NCBI RefSeq assembly: GCF_022096995.1
Contig: NZ_JACXGQ010000002.1
Span: forward strand, 310,001-374,000
DNA length: 64,000 bases
DNA from: Yoonia sp. I 8.24
Lineage (GTDB): Bacteria > Pseudomonadota > Alphaproteobacteria > Rhodobacterales > Rhodobacteraceae
Reading direction: 5' to 3'
The notes beneath the pieces are model-generated. The model worked only from the letters and a program-made list of their open reading frames with translations. It did not search any database and was not told the origin of the DNA. The position numbers were made by a program, and so were the translations under genes. Every line of letters begins with the position of its first letter. Positions within the stretch are counted from its first letter, which is position 1. Positions 1 to 7,923 of this stretch are shown here, piece by piece.

Positions 1-782
1 ACCACATCTGTTTCCGGTGGTAACGCATCAGGAGGCAGCCCGTCACCGTCAACGGGAACGGCAGTGTATTGGCACCGCGACTGGTCCAAAATATTGCGCA
101 GGGCGGGGTAGCAGGGGTCCTCAATCGCAGCCAAACGGCGGCTGTTCAAAAGCACTTGCGCAGCCAGCCAAAGCGCATTTTGCGCGCCCATTGTTACCAA
201 AATTTCGTCGTTATTTGCCAGAATACCGCGGCGGGGTAACGTCTGGCGGGCGATAAATTCGACCAATTGTGGATCATCACCATCATAATAGTCAGCCGTC
301 AGGGCGCTAAAATCGCGCATTCCCAATGCGCGTAGCGCACACAACCGCCAATTGGCTGCATCAAACAGCGTTTTATCTGCTTGGCCGTAGATAAATGGAT
401 AGCGGTATTTGGCCCAATCGCTGGGCTTATCTAGGTTCAAGCCGGGGGTGAATTTTTGGCCGATTGCACGGTTCCAATCGACAGTGCCGAGCTGCGCGCG
501 TTTGGCCGGAAATGCGGGAGGTTCGGGCGCATTGTCAGACACAAAATACCCAGACCGCCCGCGCGAAGTCAGGTAATCATCCGCGACCAATTCGGTATAG
601 GCCAAGGTCACAGTGATCCGGCTGACGCCCAAATGCGTGGCCATCTTACGTGACGACGGTAGGCGTTCACCCGCCCGAAACCGTCCAGCAAGGATGCCCT
701 GCGCAACCATCTGTTGGACACGGGCTTGCAACGTCCCAACAGAGGATGGATCTAAAAAGAAGGTTTCGACAGAAATTGGCAT
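1..782 (-). CDS. tauR: TauR-like MocR/GntR-family regulator with aminotransferase-fold domain (3' part beyond window)
   Basis: The visible 260 codons begin at the ATG complementary to 780-782 and run off the left edge, so the C-terminal part is missing. Residues about 10-80 form a GntR winged helix (LPSSRKMATHLGVSRITV), followed by the start of a class I aminotransferase-like domain (the stretch reading MGAQNALWLAAQVLL and EDPCYP). This is MocR architecture: a regulator that senses an amino compound through bound PLP. It lies next to tpa and tauABC, as TauR does in Rhodobacter and Roseobacter taurine loci. Direct repeats matching the TauR site type lie just before its start (785-816) and before tpa. 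The specific TauR call rests on this context; the family call is secure. Confidence 0.85.
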   Translation of the reverse strand, partial: MPISVETFFLDPSSVGTLQARVQQMVAQGILAGRFRAGERLPSSRKMATHLGVSRITVTLAYTELVADDYLTSRGRSGYFVSDNAPEPPAFPAKRAQLGTVDWNRAIGQKFTPGLNLDKPSDWAKYRYPFIYGQADKTLFDAANWRLCALRALGMRDFSALTADYYDGDDPQLVEFIARQTLPRRGILANNDEILVTMGAQNALWLAAQVLLNSRRLAAIEDPCYPALRNILDQSRCQYTAVPVDGDGLPPDALPPETDV

Positions 783-784
783 GA

Positions 785-816
785 TTGGTCCTAACGCTGG
801 CCTCAATTGGACCTAC
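785..816. promoter_or_regulatory. Candidate TauR operator in the tauR promoter region
   Basis: Two direct repeats, TTGGTCCTAA (785-794) and TTGGACCTAC (807-816), are spaced 22 bp start to start, about two helical turns. They sit immediately upstream of the tauR start codon on the opposite strand. The same TTGGACCTA core occurs twice before tpa. MocR regulators bind paired direct repeats, and TauR of Rhodobacter capsulatus is known to use a CTGGAC-TTAA-like repeat. Autoregulation is inferred. Confidence 0.6.
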
Positions 817-949
817 TCGTCGGGGGAATACAAGGAGGTTTTTGAAAAGCCGAAAGAGGCCGGACAAAAAAACTAATGCTCAAAAACTTTTTTGCGACGG
901 AAACAATTCGGTCATGCGTTCTAGAGGCCTAACCAAAGCGGAGAACATG

Positions 950-1279
950 ATGAAGATGCTACCCAAAGCCACAATGATTGTCGCACTTAGTTTAATCGCC
1001 CCAACTGTTGTGACTGCTCAAGACGGTGGGGGAGGTCGCGGCCCACAGCCTGCTGAATTGGCCGGCGATCTTGGGGTATCGGTTGAGCTCCTTGAAAGTT
1101 GTTCACCTAATCGGGCCCAAGCAGGTGGTGAACGCCCTGAACGCCCAAGCCGCGAAGAACACGAAACACGTATGACTGAGATGGCCAGTTGCTTGCAGCA
1201 AGGCAATGCGTCGATCACGGCGCAATCATTGGATCAAGTCATGCAAAATTACCGCCCCGCCGCGCCCGACCGCGGATAA
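950..1279 (+). CDS. Small secreted protein of unknown function
   Basis: This 109-residue product has a signal peptide (MKMLPKATMIVALSLIAP, cleavage probably after VVTAQ near residue 22). The mature part is short and hydrophilic, with a Gly-rich start and two cysteines, in LLESCSPN and MASCLQQ, about 33 residues apart, which could form a disulfide. An ATG lies three bases earlier (947), but GGAG at 940-943 suits 950 better. It is divergent from tauR and ends just before a strong terminator, so it is probably expressed alone. I do not recognise the family and no link to taurine metabolism is visible. Confidence 0.6.
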   Translation: MKMLPKATMIVALSLIAPTVVTAQDGGGGRGPQPAELAGDLGVSVELLESCSPNRAQAGGERPERPSREEHETRMTEMASCLQQGNASITAQSLDQVMQNYRPAAPDRG

Positions 1280-1319
1280 CAGTCGCACCACTCACGGGAA
1301 TAATGACTGTTACGGTGGT

Positions 1320-1351
1320 AAGGCCCGGAGTTTATTGCTCCGGGCCTTTCT
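1320..1351. terminator. Bidirectional intrinsic terminator between the small secreted gene and tpa
   Basis: An 11-bp perfect stem (AAGGCCCGGAG at 1320-1330, CTCCGGGCCTT at 1338-1348) has a 7-nt loop and runs into TTTCT. It lies between two convergent genes and can serve both. Confidence 0.85.
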
Positions 1352-1353
1352 AT

Positions 1354-2736
1354 TTAGCCCAAGACGCGCTTGATCGCGTGGCCGACGGCCTCGGAGATGC
1401 GGTTGAGATCATCTTTGGTGGCGATCAGCGCTGGCGCAAACAAAAGCGCGTTGTTGTAGCCTGGTACTGATCGGTTTGTGCTGCCGATCATCACGCCTTG
1501 ATTGATGCAATCAGCCACAATGGCCGCGACCTCAGGCTCGCCGACCGGTTCTTTGGTGTCGCGGTCGGTGACCAGTTCGATCCCGGCAAACAGCCCCATA
1601 CCGCGCACGTCTCCGATCCACTTGTGGGTTTCCATCAGCCCGTGCAAATTGTTCTGAAAATGTTCGCCCATCACGGTTGAATTCCCAAGCAGGTCTTCTT
1701 CTTCGATGATCTTCATGTTTTCGATCGCAGCGGCGGGACCGCCCGTGCAGCCGCCAAATGTCGAAATATCGCGGAAGTAGCTCATTTTATCGGTGTCATC
1801 TTTGAACTGATCAAAGACCGCATTTGTGGTGACACAGCACGAAATCGCCGCATAGCCCGAGGCCACGCCTTTGGCCATCGTAACAATGTCTGGCTGCACG
1901 CCAAACTGTTGATATCCAAACCATTTGCCTGTCCGACCGATGCCGCAGACAACCTCGTCGATGTGCAGCAAGATGTCGTATTTTTTGCAAATCTCTTGCA
2001 CGCGGTCCCAATAGCCTTTGGGGGGCACGATGATGCCGCCACCAGCGGTGATCGGCTCTAAGCAAAGCGCGCCAACGGTATCTGCGCCTTCGCGCAGAAT
2101 TACGTCTTCAATGGCTTGGGCGGCAGCCGCGCCATAAGCTTCGCCGGTCAAGCCGTTTTCTGCGCGGTATTCAAGACAATGTGGCACGCGCACGAAGCCT
2201 GGTGCGAAGGGGCCATATTGCGCGTTGCGTTCATCCTGGCCTCCCGCCGACAGTGCGCCGAGCGTGGTGCCATGGTAATCGCGGTCGCGATACAGAATTT
2301 TGTATTTCTTGCCGCCGTAGTGTTTGTGGCTGATCTGGCGGACCATTTTAAACGCTTTTTCGTTCGCCTCAGATCCCGAGTTCGCATAGTAGACACGGTC
2401 CATACCCGGCATTTTGGCAATCAGCATTTCGGCAAATTGCGCACCCGGAATAGTTCCGGCACCACCGCTAAAGAAACACATCTTTGTAATTGCGTCACCA
2501 ACAGCTTTGCCGATTCGTTCGCGGCCATAGCCTACGTTCGTTGTCCAAACGCCACCAGAGACGGCATCGACGTATTCTTTCCCGGTTATGTCCCAAACGT
2601 TGAGCCCTTTGCCTTCGACGATGATGCGGGGATCGACAGTCTCATAGACCTTGTTTTGGCTCAGGTGATGCCAGACGTGGGCGCGGTCAGCCTCGATTAC
2701 ATGGCCGGGATCGTTCGTGAAATTACTGGTGTCCAT
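1354..2736 (-). CDS. tpa: Taurine-pyruvate aminotransferase
   Basis: A 460-residue class III PLP aminotransferase. It transfers the amino group of taurine to pyruvate, giving sulfoacetaldehyde and alanine, the first step of cytoplasmic taurine dissimilation. Visible signatures are the GSEANEKA phosphate-binding segment near residue 121, the PLP-binding aspartate in HIDEVVCG (D260), and the Schiff-base lysine in VTMAKGVASG (K289). The start at the ATG complementary to 2734-2736 is preceded by GGAG; longer in-frame extensions lie over the operator region. It is divergent from tauABC and next to tauR, the classic Roseobacter arrangement. The paired TTGGACCTA repeats about 100 bp upstream suggest TauR activation. 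Other class III aminotransferases act on beta-alanine or GABA, but context favours taurine strongly. Confidence 0.9.
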   Translation of the reverse strand: MDTSNFTNDPGHVIEADRAHVWHHLSQNKVYETVDPRIIVEGKGLNVWDITGKEYVDAVSGGVWTTNVGYGRERIGKAVGDAITKMCFFSGGAGTIPGAQFAEMLIAKMPGMDRVYYANSGSEANEKAFKMVRQISHKHYGGKKYKILYRDRDYHGTTLGALSAGGQDERNAQYGPFAPGFVRVPHCLEYRAENGLTGEAYGAAAAQAIEDVILREGADTVGALCLEPITAGGGIIVPPKGYWDRVQEICKKYDILLHIDEVVCGIGRTGKWFGYQQFGVQPDIVTMAKGVASGYAAISCCVTTNAVFDQFKDDTDKMSYFRDISTFGGCTGGPAAAIENMKIIEEEDLLGNSTVMGEHFQNNLHGLMETHKWIGDVRGMGLFAGIELVTDRDTKEPVGEPEVAAIVADCINQGVMIGSTNRSVPGYNNALLFAPALIATKDDLNRISEAVGHAIKRVLG

Positions 2737-3205
2737 GTCGGAGGCTCCATTTGTGTAAGAGAAAGCGCGCAGGCCGAATCTTGTACGGTACTGCTGCAAT
2801 TAAATGCAGTTTTTCAACAGGATGTGCAGCGTAGATAGGTCCAAAATATACAGATGCGTAGGTCCAATAGGGGCGGGTTGCCGTCGATGTGAAGTATGTG
2901 AATGAACTTAAAGATATTGAAGTTATTATAAAATATTGAATTCCTACCCCATTTTTCTGACCGGTTAGTCAAAGTTTTGCTCGCTTGTTTTAGTTGACGC
3001 GAGGACATGAATTTCTTTGGCTCTGCTTAACCTATCGCGGTTTTTTTAGGCGGTGGGGTTCATGCGGCCAAACTTGGTCAAGATAAAGAGCTGATGCGCT
3101 GGGGTAGGAACACCGCGCGAAACATGTTCAGTTCAACCAATCGAGGCAGGGACAACCTTGCCCAATGTATGGCCCGATATACGGGTCGCAACACGGGAGA
3201 CGATT
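2737..3205. other. Divergent tpa-tauA control region
   Basis: This 469-bp gap separates tpa (leftward) from tauA (rightward). It holds the TauR-type direct repeats at 2836-2867 and an AT-rich stretch at about 2900-3000 suited to promoters in both directions. I see no credible gene in it. Confidence 0.6.
2836..2867 (-). promoter_or_regulatory. Candidate TauR operator upstream of tpa
   Basis: TAGGTCCAA occurs at 2836-2844 and again at 2859-2867, 23 bp apart. Read on the minus strand, the direction of tpa, it is TTGGACCTA, the core also seen twice beside tauR. It lies about 100 bp before the tpa start, an activator-like position. Confidence 0.65.
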
Positions 3206-4204
3206 ATGAAACTTAAGACTGTACTGATGGGGGCCGCCGCGAGCGCCACATTGATGATGGGCGCGACAAGCGTTGCTGCCCAAGAAATTACCGTTGGTTA
3301 TTTCCTTGAATGGCCGATGCCTTACCAATACGCAAAAGTGAACGGCACATATGACGAAGCGCTGGGCATGACGGTTAACTGGGTCAGCTTTGATGCCGGC
3401 ACTGCGATGTCAGCAGCCATGGCGTCTGGCGATGTGCAAATCTCTGTCAGCCAAGGGGTGCCACCATTTGTAGTTGCGGCCTCTGCGGGGCAAGATTTGC
3501 AAATTCTGGACGTCGCTGTGTCCTATGCTGAAAACGACAACTGCGTTGTCGCCTCTACGTTGGAAATCGACAAAGATAGCGCCGACGAATTGGCAGGCAA
3601 GAAAGTCGCCGTGCCATTGGGGACCGCTGCACACTACGGTTTCTTGCGCCAGATGGAACACTTCGGTGTTGATCTTGCTTCGCTCGACATCGTTGATATG
3701 GCACCGCCAGATGGCGCAGCTGCATTGGCACAGGGTGCCGTTGACATGGCCTGCGGTTGGGGTGGCTCACTGCGCCGCATGACTGAATATGGCAACGTGC
3801 TGCTGACAGGCGCGGAAAAAGAAGAGCTAGGCATTTTGGTGTTTGATGTCACATCTGCCCCTGCAAGCTTTGTCGCCGAAAACCCAGAGCTGGTTGCGAA
3901 ATTCTTGGCTGTGACCGCCGAAGCAAACGCGGCATGGAACGATGGGTCTGGCGTTGAAGCAATGCTGCCAGTGATCGCGAATGACGCGGGTATGGATGAA
4001 GATGCAACAGCCGAAACAATGGCAACATTCGTGTTCCCATCCGTAGAAGAGCAATTGTCAGACGCGTGGTTGGGTGCGGCTGCACCAACCTTCATGAAAG
4101 GCGTCGCAGACGTGTTTGTTGACTCTGGCTCCATCGACTCTGCGCTTGATAGCTATGCAGGCAATGTGAACACGGGGCCATTGGCGACAGTCGGCGACAT
4201 GTAA
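3206..4204 (+). CDS. tauA: Taurine ABC transporter, periplasmic substrate-binding protein
   Basis: A 332-residue periplasmic binding protein. The signal peptide (hydrophobic run MGAAASATLMMGATSV, cleavage near VAAQ) starts at the ATG at 3206, preceded by GGGAG at 3195-3199. The mature sequence opens EITVGYFLEWPMPYQYAK and carries the aromatic/sulfonate-binding (SsuA/NMT1) pattern, including GDVQISVSQGVPPFV and the hinge segment around ADELAGKKVAVPLGTAAHYG. It delivers taurine to TauBC. It is first in the tauABC operon and is followed by two hairpins that probably raise its transcript level over that of the membrane components. Confidence 0.9.
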   Translation: MKLKTVLMGAAASATLMMGATSVAAQEITVGYFLEWPMPYQYAKVNGTYDEALGMTVNWVSFDAGTAMSAAMASGDVQISVSQGVPPFVVAASAGQDLQILDVAVSYAENDNCVVASTLEIDKDSADELAGKKVAVPLGTAAHYGFLRQMEHFGVDLASLDIVDMAPPDGAAALAQGAVDMACGWGGSLRRMTEYGNVLLTGAEKEELGILVFDVTSAPASFVAENPELVAKFLAVTAEANAAWNDGSGVEAMLPVIANDAGMDEDATAETMATFVFPSVEEQLSDAWLGAAAPTFMKGVADVFVDSGSIDSALDSYAGNVNTGPLATVGDM

Positions 4205-4212
4205 TTCTTGAT

Positions 4213-4240
4213 CCCGGCGCGGGGCATACCCTGCGCCGGG
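4213..4240 (+). promoter_or_regulatory. GC-rich hairpin between tauA and tauB
   Basis: A 12-bp stem (4213-4224 with 4229-4240, one G-T pair) encloses a 4-nt loop, just after the tauA stop, and is followed by GCAATAATTTT. Such hairpins after binding-protein genes usually protect the upstream mRNA or partly terminate transcription. Confidence 0.7.
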
Positions 4241-4247
4241 GCAATAA

Positions 4248-4300
4248 TTTTCGAGAAAGCTCCTGAGTTCGCTGTGGCGGGGTCAGCGCTTTTTCGAAAA
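4248..4300 (+). promoter_or_regulatory. Second inverted repeat in the tauA-tauB gap
   Basis: TTTTCGAGAAAGC (4248-4260) pairs with GCTTTTTCGAAAA (4288-4300) at 12 of 13 positions around a 27-nt loop. The arm ends six bases before the GGAG ribosome-binding site of tauB, so it may affect tauB translation. Confidence 0.5.
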
Positions 4301-4315
4301 CTATTGGAGTGGGAC

Positions 4316-5122
4316 ATGTCGGGGTTACAAATAGATAAGCTGTCGATGCGCTTTGATCTACCAAACGGATCATCGGTGCAGGCGCTCAAGGATGTGTCGC
4401 TGGACCTGAAGGCCGGCGAACTATTGTCTGTTCTTGGCCCATCAGGCTGCGGGAAGACGACGTTGCTCAATATCGTTGCGGGCTTTCTGGCGCCGACAGA
4501 CGGAAAGATCGTGCTGAATGGCAAAACGGTTACGGGGCCGGGCGCCGAACGCGGTATGGTGTTCCAGCAGGGCGCGTTATTTGAATGGATGAACGTGCGT
4601 GAAAATGTGGGCTTTGGTCCATCCATGAAAGGGATGCCCAAGGCGGAAAAAGCCGAAATCGTTGATCACTTGCTTGATGTGGTCGGGCTGCAAGATTTCA
4701 AAGAAAAAGCGGTGTACGAGCTGTCAGGCGGCATGCAGCAGCGTGTTTCATTGGCGCGCTGTTTGGCCAATGATCCCGACGTCATCTTGATGGATGAACC
4801 ATTGGGCGCGCTTGACGCGTTGACCCGCGAAAAAATGCAAGGGTTGGTTCTGAAGCTGTGGAAAGAGACGGGTAAGACGATCATCTTGATCACCCACTCT
4901 GTTGAAGAAGCTCTGTTATTGGGCGAGCGGCTCATCGTGATGGCGCCGCGGCCGGGTCGTATTCACCGTGAATATAACCTGCCGTTTGCGGAAATGGGCG
5001 TGAACCAAGACCTGCGTGAGGTCAAAAAACACCCCAAATTTGGTGAAACCCGCGAAGAAATTCTAAGCATGATTTGGGATATGGAAGAAGAAATTATGGG
5101 TCGGACGGAGGACGCACAATGA
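4316..5122 (+). CDS. tauB: Taurine ABC transporter ATP-binding protein
   Basis: A 268-residue nitrate/sulfonate-type ABC ATPase. Walker A is GPSGCGKTT (41-49), the signature is LSGGMQQRVSLARCL, and Walker B is VILMDEPLGALD. The switch histidine follows in ILITHSVEEALLL. The ATG at 4316 is preceded by GGAG at 4306-4309. It energises uptake through TauC, and its stop overlaps the tauC start (ATGA at 5119-5122), so the two are translationally coupled. Confidence 0.92.
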   Translation: MSGLQIDKLSMRFDLPNGSSVQALKDVSLDLKAGELLSVLGPSGCGKTTLLNIVAGFLAPTDGKIVLNGKTVTGPGAERGMVFQQGALFEWMNVRENVGFGPSMKGMPKAEKAEIVDHLLDVVGLQDFKEKAVYELSGGMQQRVSLARCLANDPDVILMDEPLGALDALTREKMQGLVLKLWKETGKTIILITHSVEEALLLGERLIVMAPRPGRIHREYNLPFAEMGVNQDLREVKKHPKFGETREEILSMIWDMEEEIMGRTEDAQ

Positions 5123-6453
5123 ACCTACTTGCAGATCTCGGCGGAGAGCTCTGGGCCGTGTTGACGACCCTTTTTAAGGCCGCCCCCTATATCCTTGCCT
5201 ATGTGCTCTTAATTTTGCTTACTATGTTCATTTGGAGCGGGATAAAGCGGCTTTTGACACCCAAGCATGACTATGGGTCACTCAAAACTGTGACCTTTGG
5301 GGATGAAAGCGCCGTAACCTCCAACACGGTTGCTTCCGTTGTCTCTGTTGTTTTGATCTTTGTGTTTTGGGCCGCATTTACGGGATCCAAGCTTTTGCCC
5401 GGGTTCATGCACGCGCCCGGCGCGTTTACGGGTGAAGGGACCTTTACCTATACGATCACAACCCCTGATGGCCAAAGCGATGATGCGACAGTGTCTGTTG
5501 TCGTGCACCCGGTGACTGAAGATGTTGTCGCCCCCGAAGTTGCCCCAGGTGACGGTATCGCCAAGGACGATTCAATCGCGATTGCCAGCTATCGCAGCGC
5601 GCTGTTCCGGGTCGATGAAAATGATGAAATGGGCCGTGATGAAGATACGTTTATCACTGCCGTCAACGGCGAAGCCATCGCCCCAGAGGGATCTGTCGAT
5701 GTCGGTTTTGGCACGGTGGCGATGTCCGCTAAGGGAACTTTGAACATCATGCCTTCGACAGGTATCCAGATGGAACCGATTTGGCTTCCCGCGCCAGAAG
5801 CCGTTTGGTCACGGATGACCGAAATTGCGACCGATGGGTTCCGCAACTCAACCTTGATGGAGCATTTGGGTTATTCATTGTTCCGGGTTGTTGTCGGCTT
5901 CTTCCTTGGTGCGCTGGTCGGTATTCCGCTTGGGTATGCGATGGGTCTGTCAAATTGGTTCCGGGGGTGGTTTGATCCAATCGTGGAATTCATGCGCCCG
6001 GTTCCGCCGCTTGCGTTGATCCCTTTGGTCATCATCTGGGCTGGTATTGGCGAAGTGGGTAAGATTATCTTGCTGTTCCTCGCCGCGCTTTGGATCATGG
6101 CGATCGCAGCCCGGTCCGGCGTTTCTGGCGTGCGTATCTCAAAGGTACATGCGGCCTATAGCTTGGGCGCGTCAAAGTGGCAGATTATGCGTCACGTGAT
6201 TATCCCTAATTCACTGCCCGAAATCTTTACCGGAGCCCGCGTTGCGATGGGGGTTTGCTGGGGGACGGTTGTTGCGGCCGAACTTGTCGCCGCTGAAAAA
6301 GGTGCCGGTATGATGATCATGGTCGCCTCAAAATTCCAAAGCACGGACATCGTTTTGATGGGGATCATTTTGATCGGCATCATCGGGTTTAGCATCGACA
6401 TGCTGATGCGCTGGGTCGAACGTGTTCTGGTGCCGTGGAAAGGCAAAGGTTAA
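5119..6453 (+). CDS. tauC: Taurine ABC transporter permease with a periplasmic Ig-like insertion
   Basis: At 444 residues this is far longer than the usual 260-280 of TauC/SsuC permeases. The C-terminal part (about 245-444) is the standard BPD_transp_1 permease, with the cytoplasmic EAA-type loop in AYSLGASKWQIMRHVIIP. The N-terminal part has two hydrophobic segments (about 20-45 and 70-90). Between them and the permease lies a soluble region (about 101-215) whose pattern EGTFTYTITTPDGQSDDATV resembles cadherin/VCBS-like beta-sandwich repeats. With TauA and TauB it imports taurine. The extra domain could help dock TauA; that is inference. Confidence 0.88.
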   Translation: MNLLADLGGELWAVLTTLFKAAPYILAYVLLILLTMFIWSGIKRLLTPKHDYGSLKTVTFGDESAVTSNTVASVVSVVLIFVFWAAFTGSKLLPGFMHAPGAFTGEGTFTYTITTPDGQSDDATVSVVVHPVTEDVVAPEVAPGDGIAKDDSIAIASYRSALFRVDENDEMGRDEDTFITAVNGEAIAPEGSVDVGFGTVAMSAKGTLNIMPSTGIQMEPIWLPAPEAVWSRMTEIATDGFRNSTLMEHLGYSLFRVVVGFFLGALVGIPLGYAMGLSNWFRGWFDPIVEFMRPVPPLALIPLVIIWAGIGEVGKIILLFLAALWIMAIAARSGVSGVRISKVHAAYSLGASKWQIMRHVIIPNSLPEIFTGARVAMGVCWGTVVAAELVAAEKGAGMMIMVASKFQSTDIVLMGIILIGIIGFSIDMLMRWVERVLVPWKGKG

Positions 6454-6491
6454 GCCTTTCCGAACGCGCATTTCAGCGAAGTAAAACAAGG

Positions 6492-6524
6492 AAGGCAAAG
6501 GGCAGATCGTCCTTTGCCTTTTGC
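6492..6524 (+). terminator. Intrinsic terminator after tauABC
   Basis: AAGGCAAAGG (6492-6501) pairs perfectly with CCTTTGCCTT (6511-6520) around a 9-nt loop and is followed by a T-rich tract. It ends the tau operon before the next gene. Confidence 0.85.
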
Positions 6525-6569
6525 CTTTTGTAGCGCCAAATCAATGCAATGTTTTCAAAGGGAATTGAT

Positions 6570-7868
6570 ATGGCCGAGTATCTCAAGCGCGCAACGCATA
6601 CCGCACAATCTGATCATGCCGATGTGACACCAATCGTGCAGGCATTGCTGGACGAGATCGCGACAGGTGGCGAAGAGGCCGCCATCGCGATGGCCAAGCG
6701 TTTTGATAAATGGGATGGCGACGTCATTGTCACGCGCGCAGAGTTGGATCGCGCCATCGCACTTGTGCCGGAACAGACAAAAGCCGATATCCGCTTTGCA
6801 CATGCGAATATCTTGAAATTTGCGCAGGCCCAACGCGAAACGATTGTCGACACCCAGATTGAAATTCTGCCCGGTCTTGTTGCTGGACAACGGCAAATTC
6901 CAGTAGGGGCTGCTGGGTGTTACGTGCCCGGTGGGCGCTATGCGCATATCGCCAGTGCGATGATGACGATCACAACGGCCAAGGCCGCTGGGGTAAAACA
7001 TGTCACGGCCTGTTCGCCACCGTCAGAGGCGGATGGCATTCCTCCTGCAATCTTGTTTGCGATGGATCTTTGCGGTGCTGATGTGATCTTGAATATGGGC
7101 GGGGTGCAAGCGGTTGCTGCAATGGCCAAAGGTCTGTTTGGCTTGCCGCGCGCTGATGTACTTGTCGGGCCGGGAAACCACTTTGTTGCCGAAGCCAAAC
7201 GGATTTTATTTGGCGAGGTTGGCATTGATATGGTCGCTGGACCGACTGATTCACTTGTTCTGGCGGACGAAACGGCAGACCCCGCGATTGTCGCGGCCGA
7301 TTTGGTCGGACAGGCCGAACATGGGCCGAATTCACCTGTATGGCTGGTCACAGATTGCCGTACGCTGGCCGAAGACGTGATCGCCCGCATCCCCGCGTTG
7401 ATCGCCGCCTTACCCGAAATCAACAGCGCAAGCGCCGAAGCAGCATGGCGTGACTATGCAGAGGTGGTTCTTTGCGCTGATCGCGCTGAGATGGCTGCCA
7501 TATCGGATGAATATGCGCCCGAGCACCTGACAGTGCAATGCACCGATCTTGACTGGTGGCTGACCCAGTTGACCACCTATGGCTCGCTGTTCTTAGGCGA
7601 GGAAACCACCGTTGCATTCGGTGATAAGGCTGCCGGGCCGAACCATGTGCTGCCTACTTCGGGGGCGGCGCGTTATACGGGCGGACTGTCCGTTGGGAAA
7701 TTCATGAAAACAGTGACGTGGCAACGTGCCACCCGGAATGCCGCGCGTCCTGTCGCCGAAGCTACGGCACGGATTTCGCGGATCGAAGGCATGGAAGGGC
7801 ACGCCCGCACGGCAGACATCCGACTTGCGAAATACTTCCCCGATGAGGTTTTTGAATTAGGCGCTTGA
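6570..7868 (+). CDS. hpsN: HisD-superfamily dehydrogenase, probably sulfopropanediol 3-dehydrogenase (HpsN-like)
   Basis: A 432-residue member of the histidinol dehydrogenase superfamily. The four metal ligands of the family are present: Q248 and H251 in GQAEHG, the aspartate in VAFGDKAAGPNH, and the histidine in EGMEGHARTAD; the catalytic EH pair is in YAPEHLTV. The N-terminus (MAEYLKRA) and the C-terminal segment HARTADIRLAKYFP follow HpsN of marine Roseobacters, which oxidises 2,3-dihydroxypropane-1-sulfonate to sulfolactate with NAD, rather than true HisD. No histidine biosynthesis genes are nearby and the upstream genes handle another sulfonate. The start at 6570 has AAAGGGA upstream. 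Substrate remains inferred. Confidence 0.7.
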   Translation: MAEYLKRATHTAQSDHADVTPIVQALLDEIATGGEEAAIAMAKRFDKWDGDVIVTRAELDRAIALVPEQTKADIRFAHANILKFAQAQRETIVDTQIEILPGLVAGQRQIPVGAAGCYVPGGRYAHIASAMMTITTAKAAGVKHVTACSPPSEADGIPPAILFAMDLCGADVILNMGGVQAVAAMAKGLFGLPRADVLVGPGNHFVAEAKRILFGEVGIDMVAGPTDSLVLADETADPAIVAADLVGQAEHGPNSPVWLVTDCRTLAEDVIARIPALIAALPEINSASAEAAWRDYAEVVLCADRAEMAAISDEYAPEHLTVQCTDLDWWLTQLTTYGSLFLGEETTVAFGDKAAGPNHVLPTSGAARYTGGLSVGKFMKTVTWQRATRNAARPVAEATARISRIEGMEGHARTADIRLAKYFPDEVFELGA

Positions 7869-7895
7869 CCTTCCTGTCACTGGAACCCCTAAGTA
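7865..7895 (+). promoter_or_regulatory. MerR/CueR-type copper-responsive promoter of copA
   Basis: The -35 element TTGACC (7865-7870) and -10 element TAAGTA (7890-7895) are separated by an over-long 19-bp spacer containing TTCC-N7-GGAA. This is the hallmark of MerR-family promoters and closely resembles known CueR sites before copA. It overlaps the stop codon of the preceding gene and is followed by copA-cueR. Confidence 0.8.
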
Positions 7896-7923
7896 ACACC
7901 CGAGAGTAATCAAAGGGTTCACG

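Noticed and set aside
6570..7868. Histidinol dehydrogenase of histidine biosynthesis
   Set aside because: No his genes nearby and the sequence follows HpsN at both ends; the sulfonate context favours a paralogue.
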